From: Nitrospirota bacterium
GTDB lineage: Bacteria; Nitrospirota; JACRHJ01
Length of the DNA stretch: 64,000 nucleotides
NCBI GenBank assembly: GCA_021789495.1
Contig: JAJYJM010000005.1
Span: 11,876-75,875 of the forward strand
Direction: 5' to 3'
Part shown: in pieces, positions 32,732 through 41,411 of the stretch
Numbering within the stretch: position 1 is the stretch's first letter
How the letters are laid out: every line of letters starts with the position of its first letter
The notes under the pieces: model-generated
Database searches by the model: none
What the model saw: the letters and a program-made list of their open reading frames with translations, nothing else
Told to the model about the DNA's origin: nothing
Translations under genes and position numbers: made by a program

Positions 32732-33985
32732 ATGACGGGCGCGATGATTGTTCCGGGGATGGAAGAGCAGTTGCTCCATGCCGAACTGCTGAATCTCTTC
32801 AACGAGAAGCGGGATACCGGCTTTATTCTGAAGTGGATAACGCCGAGGCTTCGGGATTACCTGGGATGCGAGGCGCTCGGAATCCGGATAAAGGACAGCC
32901 ACGGCAACATCCCGTATGCCGAAACCGCCGGATTCGACGAGAGTTTCCTTGCCAGAGAAGGCTCTCTTTGCGTTCGGACAGACTCCTGCGTCTGCATCAA
33001 CATAATCGAAGGAAAATACGACCCCGGCCTGCCATTTTATACCCCGAACGGTTCCTGCTTCACTACGGATTTACAGAATCTGACGCCCATCCTTGACGGC
33101 ATGAAAAAAGGCACATTCAGGGGCGAATGCGTACGGCGCGGTTGGGGGGTTCTTGGCGTCGTCCCTATCCGCTTTGCCCATCAGCACTTCGGTGTTATAC
33201 ATTTCGTAAGCAAGGAAGAGGGCGGAATCGGTCAGGAGCAGTTAAAATTTATAGAAAATATCGCCTCGGTAATCGGCCTTTTCCTGCACGCGGACTCCGC
33301 CGCCAGGGAAAAAGAAAATGAATTCCTGGCCGTAGTGCAGAAAATAATTCACGACCTTAAAAACCCCTTGACGGCCATACAGGGCTTCTCCGAGCTTATC
33401 GCTGTAAAATATCTCGACCAGGACAATGACGACGTCCGAGATATGGTCGAAAGAATTCTAAGGAATGCGGAATACATAGAGCATCTTGTAAACGGCTTCG
33501 GAGAGTTCGCCCATTATACCGGCCACAATGTGGAGAGAAGCGTAAAAATAGACTTGAGGGAATTCGTTCCGGGCATCGTCTCGGATATGGACTTACTTGG
33601 GAAAGACAGCCTGGAGATAAAAATATCCGGGAATACACCCGTCATACTCTACCCTTCTTTCAGCCTCAGGAGGATCCTTTCCAACCTTATCGGCAATGCC
33701 GTAAAATATACCCCGGAAGACAGAGTACCTAAGGTTGAAATCGGGTGCTATGAGAAGGAAGACTTTTACCAGGTCTGGGTGAAAGATTCCGGTTCCGGAA
33801 TAAATGCGGACGAGGTGGAGAAGGTTTTCTGGCCTCTTTACCGCTCAACCGACGTAAAGAACATCCAGGGATCGGGGCTTGGTCTGTCGATATGCAAAAA
33901 ACTCGTGGAAAAACACGGCGGGAATATCTGGGTCTATTCCGACAAGGGCAAGGGAAGCACGTTCCACTTTACCATTCCGAAATAA
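32732..33985 (+). CDS. Soluble GAF-domain sensor histidine kinase
   Basis: With the start chosen here the protein has 417 residues: a GAF domain (about 20-180; contains several cysteines, such as DSCVCIN), a HisKA dimerisation helix with the phospho-histidine in IIHDLKNPLTAIQGFSE, and a HATPase_c domain (NLIGNAVKYTP, VKDSGSGINADE, GSGLGLSICKKLVEKHGG). There is no transmembrane segment. Upstream in-frame starts would overlap the channel gene; SD evidence is weak for all. A partner regulator is not adjacent. Confidence 0.87.
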   Translation: MTGAMIVPGMEEQLLHAELLNLFNEKRDTGFILKWITPRLRDYLGCEALGIRIKDSHGNIPYAETAGFDESFLAREGSLCVRTDSCVCINIIEGKYDPGLPFYTPNGSCFTTDLQNLTPILDGMKKGTFRGECVRRGWGVLGVVPIRFAHQHFGVIHFVSKEEGGIGQEQLKFIENIASVIGLFLHADSAAREKENEFLAVVQKIIHDLKNPLTAIQGFSELIAVKYLDQDNDDVRDMVERILRNAEYIEHLVNGFGEFAHYTGHNVERSVKIDLREFVPGIVSDMDLLGKDSLEIKISGNTPVILYPSFSLRRILSNLIGNAVKYTPEDRVPKVEIGCYEKEDFYQVWVKDSGSGINADEVEKVFWPLYRSTDVKNIQGSGLGLSICKKLVEKHGGNIWVYSDKGKGSTFHFTIPK

Positions 33986-33986
33986 A

Positions 33987-34016
33987 AAAAGCCCCGCATT
34001 TTCATGCGGGGCTTTT
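33987..34016 (+). terminator. Bidirectional intrinsic terminator
   Basis: AAAAGCCCCGCAT-TTTC-ATGCGGGGCTTTT forms a 13-bp stem with A and T tracts on both sides, between the convergent histidine kinase and cold-shock genes. Confidence 0.9.
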
Positions 34017-34038
34017 CGGGTTTTTTAACAGATGCGCC

Positions 34039-34236
34039 TTACCCCCGCATCACGTTGACCGCCTGCGGGCCTTTCGCGCCGTTCTGGACTTCAAACTCGA
34101 CCTGCTGTCCCTCGCTCAAGGTCTTGAAACCGTCCATCTTTATCTCCGAGAAATGCACGAATACGTCCTTGCCTTCCTCCGGAGAAATGAAACCGTAACC
34201 CTTGCTCTCATTGAACCACTTTACAGTACCCCTCAT
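34039..34236 (-). CDS. Cold-shock protein (CspA family)
   Basis: [32 protein letters not shown] carries both RNA-binding motifs (KGYGFI and VFVHF) in 65 residues, the usual size of a CspA-type RNA chaperone. The start at 34236 follows a strong AAAGGAAAAGGGG region. The long A/T-containing leader is typical of cold-shock mRNAs. Confidence 0.95.
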   Translation of the reverse strand: MRGTVKWFNESKGYGFISPEEGKDVFVHFSEIKMDGFKTLSEGQQVEFEVQNGAKGPQAVNVMRG

Positions 34237-34439
34237 CAAAAAACCCCTTTTCCTTTGGGCCCGGCGCATCCTGCGCATTGCCCGATTAACCTGTCATACT
34301 TTTTCAAGACCTGAGTAGAACGTTCAACCTCTGAAGCATGAAAAATTGCAGGCATTAAAAAAGCCCCGGCACAGCGCCGAGGCACCATATTTGGAAGTAT
34401 ACTCGCAAGTTATCAATATGTCAAGCTTTAAAATCGGGG

Positions 34440-34632
34440 CTTCACATAAACGAGGCGGGCGGCCTTACGGACAAGGCCGGGCAGGACAAAGATAACGCGG
34501 GAGAAGGGAAACAAGGAATCTACCTTCGGCGCGCGGATGAACGACCGCATCCAGCCGGGCGACGTGATAAACGTGCCGGAGAGCTTCTTTATGATGGAGG
34601 ACTATTTGCGCTTTTCCTTATCGCTTAAGTAG
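34440..34632 (+). pseudogene. Decayed fragment of an SLBB polysaccharide export protein
   Basis: In two frames separated by a shift near 34500-34530 the plus strand reads HINEAGGLTDKAGQDKDN and then RMNDRIQPGDVINVPESFF with a stop at 34630-34632. AGGLTDKAG and IQPGDVINVPESFF are typical of the last SLBB domain of Wza/GfcC-like export proteins. No upstream part of the gene is present, so it is a remnant. Its end overlaps the end of the MerR-type gene on the other strand. Confidence 0.55.
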
Positions 34633-35018
34633 ACAAAACACTTCGCGCACTCGATGCCGTTCTTGCAATGCCTGCCGGTCAGTTCCCAGCATGGAGCTGA
34701 GCGGTCAACGTATGCCGAGCATTCTTCCCTTGATCCTTCCGAACAGCCCTGTATCTCCCAGCAAGGCGCATAGTCCAGCAGTTTCTTCACGCCTTCTATG
34801 CTTATCTTCTTCTCGTGAATAAGCTCCCGGATACATCTGAGCCATTTTATGTCGTTATCGGAATAGAACCTGTTCTTGTTCCTCCTCGCAGGCGCGACAA
34901 GCCCGTGCTTCTCGTAAAGCCTCAGGGTCTGGTCCGTAGTCCCGACAAGCTCGGCGGCGATACCGATAGGATAAAGCGGAAGGTTCTCCTTGCGAGATTT
35001 CTCATCGTTGTTGTCCAT
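34602..35018 (-). CDS. MerR-family regulator with Cys-rich C-terminus
   Basis: From ATG 35018 the product has about 138 residues. A winged HTH, PIGIAAELVGTTDQTLRLYEKHGLV, RNKNRFYSDNDIKWLRCIRELI, matches the HspR-like branch of MerR. The last 50 residues hold CWEIQGC, CWELTGRHC and CAKC motifs and could bind a metal or a [Fe-S] cluster. A promoter with a MerR-type operator candidate lies upstream at 35066-35108. The target genes are not visible. Confidence 0.82.
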   Translation of the reverse strand: MDNNDEKSRKENLPLYPIGIAAELVGTTDQTLRLYEKHGLVAPARRNKNRFYSDNDIKWLRCIRELIHEKKISIEGVKKLLDYAPCWEIQGCSEGSREECSAYVDRSAPCWELTGRHCKNGIECAKCFVYLSDKEKRK

Positions 35019-35065
35019 GTTCCTCCATTCGGATAAGGCATAAAATCTGAAGAAATATTCCACAA

Positions 35066-35108
35066 ATTATAGTTGACAATATTAGTCCTGTAAACAGCGA
35101 CCTGTCAA
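35066..35108 (-). promoter_or_regulatory. Promoter and inverted repeat upstream of the MerR gene
   Basis: On the minus strand TTTACA (35094-35089) and TATAAT (35071-35066) are 17 bases apart. A symmetric TTGACA (35073-35078) ... TGTCAA (35103-35108) pair overlaps them and could be the autoregulatory operator. Confidence 0.55.
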
Positions 35109-35146
35109 GTTAAATATTTTAATTGAGATTTAAGGTCTGCTTATAA

Positions 35147-36694
35147 TCAGGATTTATATGCGCTTGGAAAAAGGGAGGCGTCCGTATGGGGCAGGAACAT
35201 GGCTGCGCGGTACAGGCTCATGAATTCCGCGCTGGCATTGAGTTCCTTATAAGTTATCGTTGAGGCGATATTTTCAATCTGTTCAATCGATTTTAAGTCA
35301 AGAAGCGCCAGAACTGCGCCTTTAAGGGAAGAATTCCCCAAGAGTTTGAATTTGTTTATCGGTATGTCCGGCAACATCCCGATTGAAACGGCCTTGTCCG
35401 CAGCGATATACTCTCCGAACGTCCCGGCCACGAAGAACGACTCTATGTCGTTAAAGGTTATGCCTATTTCTGCGGTTATCACGGTCAGGGCCGTATACAT
35501 CGCCGCCTTGGTGCGGATAAGGTTCTCTATGTCCTTTTCCGTAAATACAATATTCTCTGTTACCTTATATGCCGCCCCCCATTCCGTATTGACAACCCTT
35601 TCCGTCCTGCCGGGTATAAACCTGCCGCGTCCGTCTATGAGACCTGTCCTGAAAAGCTCGGAGAGAAGGTCTATGAGCGCGGAGCCGCACATCCCGTAAG
35701 GCGGGACATCCCCGATAACGCTAAAGGACGGCTCATAGTTCTCGCCTATCCTTATCCTGTCTATCGCGCCTGGAGCGGCCCTCATGCCTGAACTCACGAC
35801 ACCGCCTTCAAGCGCCGGGCCGGCGGCGCCCGCACATGCGACAAGCCAGTCCCTGTTTCCCACGATTATCTCCGCGTTAGTCCCGACGTCCACGAGTATC
35901 GAAATGCCGTCTCTCTCAGCCATCCCGGAGGCGAGTATCCCGGCCAGGACGTCCCCGCCGACATAGCTCCCGACATTCGGAAGAACGACAACCGGCGCTT
36001 CAGGCTTGATATTCAGTCCAAGCTCCTTCGCCCTGAAACTCCCGAAACGATTTGCGGCTGGGACATACGGCGCGCGGCATATGTTATACGGGTCAAGCCC
36101 GAGGAAGAGGTGCGCCATGGTGGTGTTCCCGGATATGCAGGCGCAGGAAATATCGCCGACTGATATGCCGGCATCGTGTGCGAGCCTTTCTGCCAGGACG
36201 TTTATCGCGTCCACAGCCGCAAGCCTCAGTTCCTCAAGGCCTGCCGGTTGGCCGGCTTCGGACAGTTTCAGGCAGTGGTGTATTCTTGCGAGTATGTCTT
36301 CTCCGATAGCCGTCTGGGGATTAGTCCCGGAAAGCTCGCCTACGGATTTTCCCGAATTCAGATCTACAATACTGCATACTATGTTCGTCGTGCCGAGGTC
36401 CACGGCAAGGCCGAAGGCGGTCGACCGCCTGCCAGCAAAGCCGCCCGGCTCTACATCTATTAGTTCCGGCCTGCCGGCCAGGCAGACGGTTGCGGTTACC
36501 TCGAAATCATTATCCCTGAGCTGGTCGACCGGCCTCAGCGCCCGTGAAAGCTTCCTTATCGCAGACAACGGAACAGTATCGACATCGAGTCCCTCGCGCC
36601 GAAGGCCGTCCAATACGCGCTCAAGGTCGGGCGTCTTGTCCTCGTCCGAGGCATGAGGAAGCTTCAGGAAATATTTTTTTACAAGAGGCGTCAT
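35147..36694 (-). CDS. RACo/DUF4445-type ASKHA ATPase without ferredoxin domain
   Basis: The 515-residue protein matches the middle and ASKHA parts of reductive activators of corrinoid proteins: GLAVDLGTTNIVCSIVDL, SGNTTMAHLFLGLDP, ILVDVGTNAEIIVGN and GGVVSSGMRAAPGAI. The usual N-terminal [2Fe-2S] domain is missing: the protein opens with KYFLKLPHASDEDKTPDLER, which is the linker region in normal members. RACo proteins reduce the inactive Co(II) form of corrinoid methyl carriers using ATP. It starts within the stop of the MoeA-PBP gene (ATGA), an unusual context. Two palindromic elements lie in its first 110 codons. Confidence 0.83.
   Translation of the reverse strand: MTPLVKKYFLKLPHASDEDKTPDLERVLDGLRREGLDVDTVPLSAIRKLSRALRPVDQLRDNDFEVTATVCLAGRPELIDVEPGGFAGRRSTAFGLAVDLGTTNIVCSIVDLNSGKSVGELSGTNPQTAIGEDILARIHHCLKLSEAGQPAGLEELRLAAVDAINVLAERLAHDAGISVGDISCACISGNTTMAHLFLGLDPYNICRAPYVPAANRFGSFRAKELGLNIKPEAPVVVLPNVGSYVGGDVLAGILASGMAERDGISILVDVGTNAEIIVGNRDWLVACAGAAGPALEGGVVSSGMRAAPGAIDRIRIGENYEPSFSVIGDVPPYGMCGSALIDLLSELFRTGLIDGRGRFIPGRTERVVNTEWGAAYKVTENIVFTEKDIENLIRTKAAMYTALTVITAEIGITFNDIESFFVAGTFGEYIAADKAVSIGMLPDIPINKFKLLGNSSLKGAVLALLDLKSIEQIENIASTITYKELNASAEFMSLYRAAMFLPHTDASLFPSAYKS
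36411..36433. repeat. Short GGTCGACC palindromic element inside the RACo-like gene
   Basis: GGCGGTCGACCGCC, within the coding sequence of the first ASKHA strand region (GRRSTAF). Confidence 0.4.
36521..36537. repeat. Short GGTCGACCGG palindromic element inside the RACo-like gene
   Basis: GCTGGTCGACCGGCCTC, within the coding sequence for LRPVDQLRD near the N-terminus. Confidence 0.4.
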
Positions 36695-38655
36695 CAGTCA
36701 GAAGCCGGTCCACCGGTCGAAGCCGGTCTACCGGTCTCCCACATTACTGCTCCCATATCCCGCACGTCGTATCCTCCAAGGGCAACAACCGCTTCGCGGA
36801 ACTCGGAGTCATCACGAATTATGGCAAGCAGCGCCTGCATCTTCGGGTCGTCGTAATATTCGGCGGGTATGGCGAGGTCGTATCGCTCCTGGGCCACAGG
36901 TATAAAATCCAGGCCGAGCGCACGCGCCGCAGCGAGTATGCCGAGGCCGGTGTCCGCCGCGCCGGAAAGAACCGCCGAGGCAACGCCCATATGAGTGTAC
37001 TCCTCGTGCGCGTAGCCTTTCATTTCTGATTTATTTATGCCCAGCCTCTTCAAGTTCAGGTCGGTAAGAAGCCTCGTCCCGGCGCCTGCCTGCCGGTTCA
37101 CGAAAACCACGTCCGGACGCCGCAGGTCTTCAAAACCCTTTATACCTTTCGGATTACCTTTCAATACCAGAAATCCCTGCTCGCGGTATACGAGGTTCAC
37201 AAGACAGATGCGGCGGCCCGGCAGATATTTTTCCAGGTAGGAAATATTGTATTCCCCGGTATCTTCGTCCAGGAGGTGCGTCCCGGCCATGTGGGCCTCG
37301 TTTTTCTTGAGAGCAATTATTCCCCCCATGCTTCCGGTATGCGCCGAGGAAAGAGAGAACGCCGGTTCTCTTTTCTTCAGGAAGTTCCCGAGAATATCGA
37401 GGGCGTTGTCGTGGCTGCCTATGCAGACGACCGTATTCTCTATCTCCTCCGGAGGCTTCAGAAGCTCCGCCTCAACAAGGCTTCCCGCCGCAAGCCCTTC
37501 CGAGAGCGCCGGGATTCGCACAATGCCGTCCGCGCGCACGAGGGTCATGAGCACCCCGGCGCCCCGGTGCATCGGCGTCGCAACGATATTATCCCCGACC
37601 TTGCCGAGTTTGACCCTGACAAACTCCTCCTGCCCGAGCGGCGAAGACAACTGGCGGGAAAGCGTCGCGCCAATCGTCCGGGCGGCGGGCGGCTCCATCC
37701 CCTGCATGGCGTAAACGAGCGGACGGACAAAAAGCCTGAAGGCGAGAAACGCCGAAACCGGATAGCCCGGCACGCCGATTACAGGCTTCCCGTTTACGAT
37801 TCCCAAAATCACCGGCTTTCCCGGCTTCGTGTTTATCCCGTGCAGAAAAACCTCCCCAAGCTCGCTTATCGCCTGGTATGTATGGTCTTCCGAACCGGCG
37901 GAAGAACCCGCGTTCACAGCGACAATGTCGTGCCCGCGTGCCGCCTCGATTATCACGGCCTTCAACGCATCCGTATCATCGGGGACTATATCGAACCGTT
38001 TCGCATCCGCGCCGCATTCTTCCGCCATGCCGGACAGCATCCGGGAATTATACTCCAGGATGTTGCCTTTTTTAAGCTCCGTACCCGGCCGGACAAGCTC
38101 GTCCCCGGTCGGTATAAGCCCCACGCTTGGCCTTCTCCGGACGAGAAGCTCCGTAATCCCTCCGGCAATCAGAGCCGCCGTATCCGTCGGGCGGAGCAGG
38201 TGATTCTCCGGCACAATCAGCTCCGTCGCGACAATGTCTTCTCCCACCACGCGCACATGCTGCCAGGGCGTCGCCGGCCGGATTATCTCTATACAGCTTT
38301 CCGCCTCGTTAGTGTCCTCCACCATTATCACGGCGTCCATGCCGTCCGGGAGCGGATTGCCGGTGTTTACGTATACGGCCTGCGCGCCGAGCTTGAGCTT
38401 TATTGGATTTCTGTCCGACGCGCCCACTGTATCGGCAAAACGCACCGCCACGCCGTCCATCGCGGCGCAGTGATAGAAAGGCGAAGAAAGCCTCGCCGCC
38501 ACCGCCTGTGCCGTTACGCGCCCAAGGGAGTCGTCCACGTTGACAATCTCCCCCGGAAGCGGCTTCCACGGCCCCGCCTCGTCGAGTTTCCGCCTCCAGA
38601 GGGCAATGGCATCGTCGAGCGGCGTGGTGGTTATGTAGATTTTTCTGTCAATCAA
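36694..38655 (-). CDS. moeA: MoeA-type molybdopterin molybdenumtransferase fused to a PBP-like domain
   Basis: Residues 1-410 are MoeA: AMDGVAVRFADT, VIMVEDTNEAE, VNAGSSAGSEDHTYQ and GVPGYPVSAFLAFRL. Residues 430-640 form a periplasmic-binding-protein-like domain (CIGSHDNALDILGNFL, VNRQAGAGTRLLTDLNL) of the COG1910 type that usually senses molybdate or tungstate. The fusion is well known in anaerobes. The last residues, GRPASTGGPASD, are encoded by the palindromic element at 36701 and look like an added tail. The start is TTG and overlaps moeA-1 by eight bases. Confidence 0.9.
   Translation of the reverse strand: MIDRKIYITTTPLDDAIALWRRKLDEAGPWKPLPGEIVNVDDSLGRVTAQAVAARLSSPFYHCAAMDGVAVRFADTVGASDRNPIKLKLGAQAVYVNTGNPLPDGMDAVIMVEDTNEAESCIEIIRPATPWQHVRVVGEDIVATELIVPENHLLRPTDTAALIAGGITELLVRRRPSVGLIPTGDELVRPGTELKKGNILEYNSRMLSGMAEECGADAKRFDIVPDDTDALKAVIIEAARGHDIVAVNAGSSAGSEDHTYQAISELGEVFLHGINTKPGKPVILGIVNGKPVIGVPGYPVSAFLAFRLFVRPLVYAMQGMEPPAARTIGATLSRQLSSPLGQEEFVRVKLGKVGDNIVATPMHRGAGVLMTLVRADGIVRIPALSEGLAAGSLVEAELLKPPEEIENTVVCIGSHDNALDILGNFLKKREPAFSLSSAHTGSMGGIIALKKNEAHMAGTHLLDEDTGEYNISYLEKYLPGRRICLVNLVYREQGFLVLKGNPKGIKGFEDLRRPDVVFVNRQAGAGTRLLTDLNLKRLGINKSEMKGYAHEEYTHMGVASAVLSGAADTGLGILAAARALGLDFIPVAQERYDLAIPAEYYDDPKMQALLAIIRDDSEFREAVVALGGYDVRDMGAVMWETGRPASTGGPASD
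36701..36738. repeat. Double GAAGCCGGTCNACCGGTC palindromic element at the end of moeA-PBP
   Basis: GAAGCCGGTCCACCGGTC and GAAGCCGGTCTACCGGTC stand in tandem and encode the C-terminal tail of the protein. Confidence 0.55.
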
Positions 38656-39916
38656 AAAGCCTCACCGTTACCTTCTCTCCCTTCGCCACACCCGGCTTTT
38701 CGGCGGGTATCACAGCCGTCCCGTGCGCCTTGACGAGGGTAAAAATAAGCCCGGATTTACCCAGCACCGGGTATGCCCAAAGCTCACCATCCTCAAGCTT
38801 CAGCATAACCCCAAGGTGGTCTTCACGTCCCGGCGAGGAGGAATAATTACGGGCCATCCTTGCCTCGACCACCCTGACACCCGGTATCCCCAGGGCCGCG
38901 AGCGGGTCGATTTCACCTGAAATTTCCCTCAGCAGGGGCCGCAAAAACAGCTCGAAACATACCGCCACGGCTACCGGATGGCCGGGCAAGCCAAAGACGG
39001 GCTTGCCGCTAACCATGCCTATTATAACAGGTTTTCCGGGCTTTACGGATACCCCGCGCACGATGATTCCCGGCTCCATGCCGTTTATGACTTTCTCGGT
39101 CAAGTCCCTTGTCCCGACAGAGCTTCCGCCCGTTATCACGACCAAGTCGCACTCTGAAATCGAGCTCCCCACGGCCTCCAGGATGGGGCCGAATTCGTCC
39201 CTGAATATGCCCTTTAATACCGGGATTGCGCCTGCCTTGCGCACCATCGCGGCAAGGGTGTAGGAGTTCACGTCCCGCACCTGTCCGGGGCGCGGAGACT
39301 TATCCGCCGGGACTATCTCGTTGCCGGTGTTTATTATCGCAACCTTGGGCCTTTTGAATACGGGCACACGCGTTATCCCTATACCCGCCAGCGCGCCGAG
39401 GTCCTGCGGACGGAGCCTGTGCCCCTTTGTAAAAGCCGCCTCGCCCGCCCTGATGTCGTCCCCCGGCTGTATTACGTTCTCACCCGGCGCAACGGGCCTT
39501 GTTATTTCCAGTTCGTCGGCATTAAGCGCCTGTGTATGCTCCAGCATAACCACGGCGTCCGCCTCGTCCGGCAGCATTCCGCCGGTAGGGATGGCAATGG
39601 CCTGGCCATGCGAAAGCGGCCCCGGGGCCGTTTCTCCCATGACAATCTCGCCCGCGAGTTTCAAATAGGCGGGGATTTGTTCGGATGCGCCGAAGGTATC
39701 GGAGGAGAACACGGCGTAGCCGTCCATGGACGAGCGGGGAAATTCCGGGAGATGAGTCCCGGATATTATATCTGCCGCGAGGATGCGCCCAAGCGCCTCG
39801 TGCAGCGATATTTCCTCGCGCCCAGGCTCAGGCGGGGTATAGGAGGAATGCAGTATGTTCAGGGCCTCATCGACACTCACCGCCTCGCCCCGGCCCAGCA
39901 TGTCTTTTTGGCTCAT
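38648..39916 (-). CDS. moeA: Molybdopterin molybdenumtransferase MoeA
   Basis: The 422-residue protein has the three MoeA domains. Conserved parts are SSMDGYAVFSSD, GAVVMLEHTQ-like DAVVMLEHTQAL, GGSSVGTRDLTEK and GLPGHPVAVAVCFELF. It inserts Mo or W into adenylated molybdopterin. It is followed directly by the second MoeA (with a PBP domain) and the RACo-like gene; two MoeA copies are common in organisms that use both metals. Confidence 0.94.
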   Translation of the reverse strand: MSQKDMLGRGEAVSVDEALNILHSSYTPPEPGREEISLHEALGRILAADIISGTHLPEFPRSSMDGYAVFSSDTFGASEQIPAYLKLAGEIVMGETAPGPLSHGQAIAIPTGGMLPDEADAVVMLEHTQALNADELEITRPVAPGENVIQPGDDIRAGEAAFTKGHRLRPQDLGALAGIGITRVPVFKRPKVAIINTGNEIVPADKSPRPGQVRDVNSYTLAAMVRKAGAIPVLKGIFRDEFGPILEAVGSSISECDLVVITGGSSVGTRDLTEKVINGMEPGIIVRGVSVKPGKPVIIGMVSGKPVFGLPGHPVAVAVCFELFLRPLLREISGEIDPLAALGIPGVRVVEARMARNYSSSPGREDHLGVMLKLEDGELWAYPVLGKSGLIFTLVKAHGTAVIPAEKPGVAKGEKVTVRLFD

Positions 39917-39933
39917 AAGCGTTATTTTTAAGC

Positions 39934-39973
39934 AAAAAGGCAGGCGGCTTTGTGTAATTCAAGCCCCTGCCTT
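39934..39973 (-). terminator. Intrinsic terminator after the ihf/HU gene
   Basis: On the minus strand AAGGCAGG...GGCTTG pairs with ...AAAGCCGCCTGCCTT and is followed by TTTTTG. It separates the DNA-binding protein gene from moeA. Confidence 0.7.
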
Positions 39974-40032
39974 AACGGATTAAAAAAATTTCCACGGGGT
40001 CTCGCCTGGCCCCTTTTCTCCGCCCGCCACCT

Positions 40033-40314
40033 TTACTTGTTGTCTACCAGCTCCTTGAGCTCCTTGCCTGCCTTGAAGAACGGAACCTTTTTGGAAGGCA
40101 CGGAAACAGGGGAGCCTGTCTTGGGGTTTCTGCCCTCGCGCTGCTTCCGGGAGCGGATTTTGAAACTGCCGAACCCCCTTATCTCGATCTTGTCGCCGAT
40201 GGCAAGCGAGTCCTTGATGCTGTCGAAAATTGTATTGATTATTACCTCTGTCTGCTTCTTTGTAAGACCGTCGACCTTGTCAGAAACCTTCTCAACAAGC
40301 TCCGCCTTAGTCAT
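40033..40314 (-). CDS. IHF/HU-family DNA-binding protein
   Basis: The 93-residue protein shows the full HU/IHF motif, with TKAELVEKVSDKV at the start and GFGSFKIRSRKQREGRNPKTG in the arm region. VPSKKVPFFKAGKELKELV at the end is closer to IHF-beta than to HU. It lies behind sppA and rpsA, a place where ihfB is often found. Confidence 0.92.
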   Translation of the reverse strand: MTKAELVEKVSDKVDGLTKKQTEVIINTIFDSIKDSLAIGDKIEIRGFGSFKIRSRKQREGRNPKTGSPVSVPSKKVPFFKAGKELKELVDNK

Positions 40315-40421
40315 AAACCATTACCCCCGTTATATGAAATTTCAGAGTGCTTTTGATGACCTTGAGGGAATAAATAACATATCCATAACCCGTTGTCAAG
40401 GTTAAAGATATTGTTTTTTTG

Positions 40422-41318
40422 TCATCTTATTTCCGGCGCGGCATAAAGATACATCATGCCCTGGAGGTTCTTTCCTATGAGGCCCTGGAACAGGCTGCCC
40501 GCATTCTGCCCCTTAATAAAATCCCAGATGGACGTCTTCTTCTCCTCGGTAATTACTGCGGGCCTGCCCTTTATGCCGGCCATCTTTCCTGCGGCGCTTA
40601 TGGCGTCCTGGAGGTCTCCAAGCCCGTCCACGAGGCCGAGTTTCTGCGCCTGCCTTCCGGTGTAGACGCTGCCGTCCGCCAACGCCCAGACGTCGTCAAC
40701 CTTCATCTTCCGCCCCTTGGCCACGGCCTCCACAAACTGCCCGTGAACATCCCGAAGGACGTTTTTCAGGTATTCTTTTTCGTCCGGGGTCATTGTCCGC
40801 ATGAAATCACCGACGTCCTTGCGCTTGCCGGAGGCTATCGTCTGGTCTTTTATGCCAATCTTTTTAAGGAGTTGTTCCACCGACGCGAATTCCATGATGA
40901 CGCCGATACTGCCTGTAAGGGTTCCGGGGTTGGCCAGTATCCTGTCCGCGGCTGAAGCGATATAATACCCGCCGGATGCCGCGACGGTGCCCATCGATAC
41001 GACGATTTTCTTACCGGTTTTTGCGCGGACTTTGTTTATCTCCTCGTAGATTTCCTGGCTTGGCACGACAGCCCCGCCGGGACTGTTAATCCGGAGGACG
41101 ATGGCCTTTACGGAGGGGTTTTTAGAGTATTTTTTAAGCTGGTGGATTACGTCTTTGGAGGAGAGGATAATCCCGTCTATTCTTATGACCGCGACCTTGC
41201 CGGAAGCTGCAACCGGCGCCCTCCCGAGAAAAAGGGAAGCGCCGGTCGAGATTGCGATTACAAGCGCGGCAGCGATAATTATCCCGACTATCAGGAAAGC
41301 TATCGGTTTCCTGTTCAT
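40422..41318 (-). CDS. sppA: Signal peptide peptidase SppA
   Basis: The 298-residue form has one N-terminal transmembrane helix (FLIVGIIIAAALVIAI) and one catalytic domain. The nucleophile serine is in MGTVAASGGYYIASAA, the lysine in ASGKRKDVGD, and LRINSPGGAVVPSQEI matches the family. It degrades signal peptides left in the membrane. It sits between rpsA and the IHF-like gene. Confidence 0.95.
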   Translation of the reverse strand: MNRKPIAFLIVGIIIAAALVIAISTGASLFLGRAPVAASGKVAVIRIDGIILSSKDVIHQLKKYSKNPSVKAIVLRINSPGGAVVPSQEIYEEINKVRAKTGKKIVVSMGTVAASGGYYIASAADRILANPGTLTGSIGVIMEFASVEQLLKKIGIKDQTIASGKRKDVGDFMRTMTPDEKEYLKNVLRDVHGQFVEAVAKGRKMKVDDVWALADGSVYTGRQAQKLGLVDGLGDLQDAISAAGKMAGIKGRPAVITEEKKTSIWDFIKGQNAGSLFQGLIGKNLQGMMYLYAAPEIR

Positions 41319-41391
41319 TCAAGCCTCCCCAAACAGCCCCGGCAAGCCACGCAATTCACCCCGCCATGCTTCCCGGCAATTCACACCGACA

Positions 41392-41409
41392 CCCCGGTAA
41401 TCACCGGGG
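41392..41409 (-). terminator. Hairpin directly behind rpsA
   Basis: CCCCGGT-AATC-ACCGGGG, a seven-base stem three bases after the rpsA stop, lacks a T run. It may weaken read-through into sppA or stabilise the mRNA 3' end. Confidence 0.4.
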
Positions 41410-41411
41410 AT

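Noticed and set aside
37276-38733. 485-codon open frame opposite moeA-PBP
   Set aside because: Arginine- and histidine-rich shadow translation without domain signal.
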